Shown piece by piece: positions 6,375-9,168 of a stretch of DNA of 9,168 nt; the stretch's first letter is position 1; each line of letters begins with the position of its first letter. The DNA comes from Chloroflexota bacterium (GTDB taxonomy: Bacteria > Chloroflexota > Dehalococcoidia > DSTF01 > JACRBR01). A program made the translations under genes and the position numbers. The notes below the pieces were generated by a model. It had not been told where the DNA came from, made no database searches, and saw only the letters and a program-made list of their open reading frames with translations. The stretch lies in NCBI GenBank assembly GCA_016213125.1, contig JACRBR010000285.1, positions 1-9,168 of the forward strand, written 5' to 3'.

Positions 6375-6884
6375 CTACCGTTTCTTCGCCGTCTCGCCAT
6401 TCAGCGCCACCGCGGCCTTCACCAGCGCCTTGAACGCGCGTATGTCGACCTTCTCCCCTTCGTGGATGTCGATTGCCCTTCGGGTGCCGCCTTCCAGGCT
6501 GGAGTTGAAGAGCCCCCGAGGATCCGGCAGGGAGGCGCCCCGCATGAACGTGAGCTTGACCGCCTGCTTGTAGGTCTCCCCTGTACAGACGATCCCGGCG
6601 TGGGACCATACGGGCACGCCCCACGGGTTACTGGGCTTGACCCATTTGCACTCCTCCACGATGTCCGGGTCCGCCTCGTGGATCATGCGACGGATGTTCG
6701 CCAGCGTTTCGCCGCGCCAGTCATCCAGCGACCGGATCCGCTCATCGATGAGACGAGACGCCGTCATCGTGGCTGCCCTGGCCTTCGCGCCCGCCTTCGC
6801 ACTCGAGCTATCGGTGGCGGCCGTCCTGCGTGGCTTGCTCGTGCGCGCCGAGCTCCGGGCGTTCATCTTGCTGTCAGTTCCCAT
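6375..6884 (-). CDS. DUF1801 (YdhG-like) domain protein with a Lys/Ala/Ser-rich N-terminal tail
   Basis: 169 residues from the ATG at 6884. Residues 1-40 are low-complexity and basic (Ser, Ala, Lys, Arg, Thr). The DUF1801 fold follows: IDERIRSLDDWRGETLANIRR, EADPDIVEECKWVKPSNPWG, VPVWSHAGIVCTGETYKQAV, LTFMRGASLPDPRGLF, then RRAIDIHEGEKVDIRAFKAL near the end. The family is small, cytosolic and of unsettled function, related to frataxin-like folds (family knowledge). Start 6884 is preferred because TACAAT lies seven bases upstream; an ATG at 6965 would add 27 residues across that box. An internal ATG opening MTASRLIDERI would give a domain-only protein without the tail. The gene stands alone, and no partner is suggested by its neighbours. 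Confidence 0.82.
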   Translation of the reverse strand: MGTDSKMNARSSARTSKPRRTAATDSSSAKAGAKARAATMTASRLIDERIRSLDDWRGETLANIRRMIHEADPDIVEECKWVKPSNPWGVPVWSHAGIVCTGETYKQAVKLTFMRGASLPDPRGLFNSSLEGGTRRAIDIHEGEKVDIRAFKALVKAAVALNGETAKKR

Positions 6885-6891
6885 AGCCCCA

Positions 6892-6897
6892 ATTGTA
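6892..6897 (-). promoter_or_regulatory. Putative -10 box of the DUF1801 gene, leaderless start
   Basis: On the minus strand TACAAT is followed by seven bases (TGGGGCT) and the ATG at 6884. The hexamer is the same as at hemB. Confidence 0.42.
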
Positions 6898-7111
6898 AGC
6901 ACCGGGCGGCCGCCAGGGAACGAGACGTGGACGGCTGTTGGATAGACCAGAAGGTTGTCGTCCACGAGTAAGTAGTGGCGTCGCGCATCACATGCCGTCG
7001 CCGAAGCGATCGTGCGCGCCGTCTAACCGCCGAAAATGTTGCCAAAAGTGATCTGGCGCCCTTGCAGATCGTCGGGCACTCCGGGCAACATCGCCCCAAG
7101 GGAGGGGAACG

Positions 7112-7222
7112 ATGCTCCGTTGTGACCGCTGTACGAGACCGACCCCAAGTCCCGCCGGAGCCGCAGCAACAACGTCAGAGTCGAAATTGCAAGACGGCTT
7201 TTTCTGCAAAACGCAGGTTTAG
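7112..7222 (+). CDS. Possible 36-codon ORF with a Cys-x-x-Cys start
   Basis: ATG at 7112 is preceded by GGGAGGGG, a strong Shine-Dalgarno-like run, at 6-7 bases. The peptide begins MLRCDRCTRP, has an Ala/Thr/Ser centre and ends DGFFCKTQV at a TAG inside the tandem repeats (7188-7240). The N-terminal CxxC and the ribosome site are the only arguments for coding. Codon positions show no clear bias, and the opposite strand is also open here, so this may be chance. Confidence 0.22.
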   Translation: MLRCDRCTRPTPSPAGAAATTSESKLQDGFFCKTQV

Positions 7223-7240
7223 TGCAAAACGGAGGTTTAG
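7188..7240. repeat. Three tandem 17-18-base repeats
   Basis: Two adjacent 18-base units, TGCAAAACGCAGGTTTAG (7205-7222) and TGCAAAACGGAGGTTTAG (7223-7240), differ at one base. A diverged 17-base copy, TGCAAGACGGCTTTTTC (7188-7204), precedes them, and TGC (7241-7243) begins a fourth. The unit is AT-richer than its surroundings and directly abuts the similarity segment at 7247. Confidence 0.85.
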
Positions 7241-7246
7241 TGCGGT

Positions 7247-7301
7247 TCAGCCGCGCAGGTCCAGGCAGTAGATCACCAGCCCGACATGCGTGAGTGTGCT
7301 C
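7247..7301 (-). pseudogene. Short segment similar to the gene end at the right edge; probable 3' remnant or dispersed repeat
   Basis: Bases 7259-7301 align without gaps to 9126-9168 at about 33 of 43 positions. Read on the minus strand both give similar tails ending in TGA at the equivalent place: STLTHVGLVIYCLDLRG here, RTLPRVELVNYCLDLYD there. No convincing coding sequence continues upstream of 7301 in this frame before it meets the VOC gene on the other strand. I infer a leftover 3' end of a paralogue. Differences are not concentrated at third codon positions, so a non-coding dispersed repeat remains possible. Confidence 0.45.
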
Positions 7302-7452
7302 TCTGCTCCGACCCGTCGTCGAAGCGCTGACCGCGGTCGTTCGTGCGATCGTTCAGAGGTGATCGGGCCCGCCATGACCGCGGGGCTATCATGCAGCGGG
7401 ACCGATTCGTGGTCGTCTTGCCTTGAAACTCCCCCGGCCAAACCCAGTACTA

Positions 7453-7517
7453 GAGGGGCTTTAGCCCCTCCAAGAAAGCAGGGGCTTTGATCCTCCTGTG
7501 TGCGAGGCGCAAGCCTC
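7453..7517. repeat. Hairpin-rich element upstream of the VOC gene, dispersed-repeat type
   Basis: GAGGGGCT (7453-7460) and AGCCCCTC (7463-7470) make an eight-base perfect inverted repeat (in RNA, seven pairs with a TTTA loop). A second AGGGGCT (7480-7486) can pair with the same AGCCCCT, giving an alternative hairpin. GAGGC-GCAA-GCCTC (7504-7517) forms a five-pair stem with a GNRA tetraloop. On the minus strand the GGGGCTAAAGCCCC core resembles repeats I have met in intergenic DNA of Chloroflexota and Acidobacteriota; that is inference from memory. It lies in the 258-base non-coding stretch 7303-7560, in which I see no other feature. Confidence 0.6.
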
Positions 7518-7547
7518 CCATGTAGATTCCAACCGCCGGAGCGAGCT

Positions 7548-7557
7548 GAGAGGGGTG
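7548..7557 (+). promoter_or_regulatory. Shine-Dalgarno that fixes the VOC gene start
   Basis: GAGAGGGGTG ends three bases before the ATG at 7561. It selects this ATG over the in-frame GTG at 7498, whose extension runs through the hairpin element and has no domain character. Confidence 0.6.
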
Positions 7558-7560
7558 AAC

Positions 7561-7971
7561 ATGGAACGGCCTCAAATGAGAATCTCCGGTCCAGTGCTGG
7601 ACGCCCCCGATGTTGCCGAGCTGACACGCTTCTATGAGCAACTGCTTGGTTGGGAGGTAGAGGAGCTGTGTGGGCCCAGGCCGGGCTTCCCACCCGGAGA
7701 CGGCTGGTCGCGCCTGCGTCCGGCCGATCGCAGTACGAAGATCGAGATCCAGGGCGAGCAACACTATGTGCGCCCTGTCTGGCCCGGAGCCCCGGGCACC
7801 CAGGGCATGCAAATCCATCTCGACATCTGGGTCGAGGATGTTGCCGCTGGTGTCGCGTGGGCCATCGCTTGCGGAGCGACTCAGGCAGAACACCAGCCGG
7901 CCGATCGTGATCCGAGCCGCCTGCGGGTGATGCTGGATCCGGCCGGGCATCCATTTTGCCTGTGGTCGTGA
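7561..7971 (+). CDS. VOC-superfamily (glyoxalase/bleomycin-resistance-like) protein
   Basis: 136 residues, the standard size of a single-chain VOC protein with two beta-alpha-beta-beta-beta modules. Module 1: ISGPVLDAPDVAELTRFYEQ, then LLGWEVEEL and GWSRLRP. Module 2: MQIHLDIWVEDVAAGVAWAI, then ACGATQAEHQP and RVMLDPAGHPFCLW. The IHLDIWV and DPAGHPFCL signatures fit the Glyoxalase_6-like branch; His86 is a probable metal ligand. Members include metalloenzymes and antibiotic-binding proteins (family knowledge), and the substrate cannot be read from the sequence. It stands alone on the + strand between minus-strand genes, preceded by a hairpin-rich repeat. Third codon positions are less GC-biased than in folP or hemB, consistent with an accessory gene. 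Confidence 0.88.
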   Translation: MERPQMRISGPVLDAPDVAELTRFYEQLLGWEVEELCGPRPGFPPGDGWSRLRPADRSTKIEIQGEQHYVRPVWPGAPGTQGMQIHLDIWVEDVAAGVAWAIACGATQAEHQPADRDPSRLRVMLDPAGHPFCLWS

Positions 7972-8096
7972 CGGTGAACAGACGTCCGATGCCGCAGTCC
8001 TACGCCCTCATTGCGCGGCTGCGTCGTGACGCCGGCGTGGAACTGGCGGACCTGGGATGCGTCCTCATCCGCCACCACCGCGCATGCGCACACCAG

Positions 8097-9047
8097 TCAG
8101 GGCGTATCCGGTCTTGAAGCCCGGTCGGCGGGACTTCGGATCTCGCCGGGTTCACTTAGAAGCGCTCGATCAGCAACAGACGCTGCGCCTGGCTGGCGCA
8201 TCACGGCGTCCAGCGCCGGCCACGGTGGACCCTCGCGCAGTGCGCTGAGGAGGTCTCGCCCCGCTCGTTGCCTGTCCGGGAACTGGTCCGCCAGATCCCA
8301 GCGCCACGCCGCAACCATCGCAAGGACGAGGCCCCGGCACTCCCCCAGCAGATCTCGATCAGCGCCCGGATACAGCTCGCTGACCTCTTCGGGCACATGA
8401 GCGAGGTCGAACTCGACAGGACCGCGGCAACACGTTTCGAGGTCGATGAGCAGCGGCCCGTTCCTCGCATTGAGCACGTTGCCCGGATGCGGCTCCCCGT
8501 GCAGCAGTTGCTCTGCGGTGCCGCGCTCCTCGATCGCTTGTCGCAGGCTTCGTAACGTGTTGCCGAGAAGCTCCCGGTCGGCGTCGGCGAGCGCCGGTGT
8601 GCGATCGCGGCTCTCCACGAGTTGTTGAGCCTCCGCAACTCGATCCGTGAAGTGCGGCGTCGTGACATCGACCTTCCGCATACCCGCATGCAGCCGCTCG
8701 AGCGCCTTCGCGTAGCCGGCCGGTGAGACCTCTCCAGTGGCGACAGGTTCGTAGTAGGTCCACAGCGTGACCACGAAGCCGTCACGCTCGTAGACGCGCG
8801 GCTCCGCTCGCGGCTCCAGTGCCGCCACGGGGCTCTGTGCCTCGGCGAGCCGTTGCGCAAGCTCGATTTCGAGCGCTGCGACCTCCTGTCCCACATGCGC
8901 GACTCGCGCAAGGACGTCGCAAGGCAGCAGGCGCACTGCGAGTTTGTTCGAATTGTGAAGAACGATCGCGTTCGTCGCCGTCAGGTCAAGCGCTGAGGCG
9001 ATCGACGTGGCCGCAGCCACCGCACGCGAGAGAGCCGGTTCCTCCAT
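8097..9047 (-). CDS. Aminoglycoside phosphotransferase (APH)-family kinase-like protein with an HGE catalytic loop
   Basis: 316 residues. The N-lobe is partly divergent (LHNSNKLAVRLLPCDVLARV at 30-49, with the Lys35 or Arg39 region as probable nucleotide Lys). The C-lobe catalytic loop is LLHGEPHPGNVL (181-192) and the metal site IDLETCCRGPVEFDLAHVP (201-219). By alignment with APH enzymes, Asn190 and Asp202 match the metal ligands, while the position of the catalytic Asp is Glu185. The HGEPHPGN...ETCCRGPVEFDLAHVP pattern appears to define a clade of uncharacterised phosphotransferases (recollection, not checked). It could phosphorylate an antibiotic, sugar or other small molecule; resistance is not shown. 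The start ATG at 9047 has a purine-rich AAGGGAAG upstream. The tail after about 285 is Arg/Pro/Ala-rich and may be loosely folded. It follows the edge gene by 66 bases on the same strand. Confidence 0.85.
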   Translation of the reverse strand: MEEPALSRAVAAATSIASALDLTATNAIVLHNSNKLAVRLLPCDVLARVAHVGQEVAALEIELAQRLAEAQSPVAALEPRAEPRVYERDGFVVTLWTYYEPVATGEVSPAGYAKALERLHAGMRKVDVTTPHFTDRVAEAQQLVESRDRTPALADADRELLGNTLRSLRQAIEERGTAEQLLHGEPHPGNVLNARNGPLLIDLETCCRGPVEFDLAHVPEEVSELYPGADRDLLGECRGLVLAMVAAWRWDLADQFPDRQRAGRDLLSALREGPPWPALDAVMRQPGAASVADRALLSEPGEIRSPADRASRPDTP

Positions 9048-9113
9048 CTTCCCTTATTCTCGCCGCCCCGCGTCAGCAGATCTCGAAGGCGTGCAACCTT
9101 GCTCCCGGCTCTA

Positions 9114-9168
9114 TCAGTCATACAAGTCAAGGCAATAGTTCACCAGCTCGACCCGCGGGAGTGTACGT
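9114..9168 (-). CDS. 3' end of an unidentified gene entering from the right edge
   Basis: Only the last 17 codons and a TGA are inside the window, reading RTLPRVELVNYCLDLYD. I do not recognise the family. Coding status is inferred from the open frame to the edge, from the position 66 bases upstream of the co-directional APH-like gene, and from similarity to the segment ending at 7247. A second stop, TAG, follows immediately (9111-9113). Confidence 0.45.
   Translation of the reverse strand, partial: RTLPRVELVNYCLDLYD

Noticed and set aside
7023..7170. Minus-strand open frame ending GRQITFGNIFGG with plausible-looking composition
   Set aside because: No credible start or ribosome site, it overlaps the + strand ORF at 7112, and moderate GC makes such open stretches unsurprising. 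Worth a homology search but not annotated.
7423..7453. TTGAAA ... TACTAG promoter for the VOC gene
   Set aside because: The spacer is 19 bases and the -10 is poor; the match is not better than expected by chance.
7188..7517. CRISPR array or integron attC sites
   Set aside because: The repeats are adjacent with no spacers, no cas or integrase gene is present, no GTTRRRY/RYYYAAC core sites were found, and cargo genes lie in both orientations.
7247..7954. 235-codon minus-strand frame through the VOC gene
   Set aside because: Most of it is antisense to the VOC gene and the repeat element; only the last codons resemble the edge gene.
8080..8089. Perfect 10-base palindrome GCGCATGCGC
   Set aside because: Short GC-rich palindromes are expected in this composition and no second copy or promoter context supports an operator.
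7989..8117. 42-codon + strand ORF just after the VOC gene, beginning MPQSYALIARLRRDAG
   Set aside because: No Shine-Dalgarno, no recognisable domain, and the end overlaps the APH gene; probably chance in the convergent spacer.

Overview
This is GC-rich bacterial DNA: in the left two thirds almost every third codon position is G or C. The gene set fits a free-living heterotrophic bacterium. Leaderless-looking starts (a TAnnnT box 6-7 bases before the start codon) alternate with Shine-Dalgarno starts, and with the folP-folK pair and small unknown proteins this suggests Chloroflexota or a similar deep high-GC lineage. That placement is inference; no rRNA or tRNA is present to settle it.

Left region (1-5204). 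A DnaE2/ImuC-like error-prone DNA polymerase reads leftward off the window edge. It starts directly at the polymerase core and has no N-terminal PHP domain. A 61-base divergent spacer separates it from the rightward folate genes folP (dihydropteroate synthase) and folK (HPPK), which overlap by an ATGA junction. The spacer carries a 16-bp imperfect palindrome, TAGAAC-N4-GTGCTA, close to the GAAC-N4-GTTC LexA box of Gram-positive SOS systems and abutting the polymerase start. Two small unknown genes follow (a 100-residue protein and a 63-residue probable zinc-binding protein), then hemB (porphobilinogen synthase) with its own -10 box.

Right region (5205-9168). Gene order becomes accessory-like, with unrelated single genes in both orientations, longer spacers and visibly more relaxed base composition. 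In order: a two-domain GNAT acetyltransferase (-), a DUF1801 protein with a Lys/Ala/Ser-rich tail (-), a roughly 675-base gene-poor stretch, a VOC/glyoxalase-like protein (+), an APH-type phosphotransferase with HGE in place of the usual HGD (-), and the last codons of another leftward gene at the right edge. The gene-poor stretch holds 17-18-base tandem repeats, a possible 36-codon ORF, a short segment resembling the sequence at the right edge, and hairpins of the dispersed-repeat type.

The genes do not form one pathway. folP-folK make the pterin part of folate, hemB makes porphobilinogen for tetrapyrroles, and the polymerase is probably a damage-inducible translesion enzyme. The GNAT, VOC and APH-like genes look like small-molecule modification or resistance-type accessory functions. 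I did not find a clear new multi-gene system. The best leads are the PHP-less polymerase with its putative SOS operator, and the repeat-rich segment at 7188-7520.
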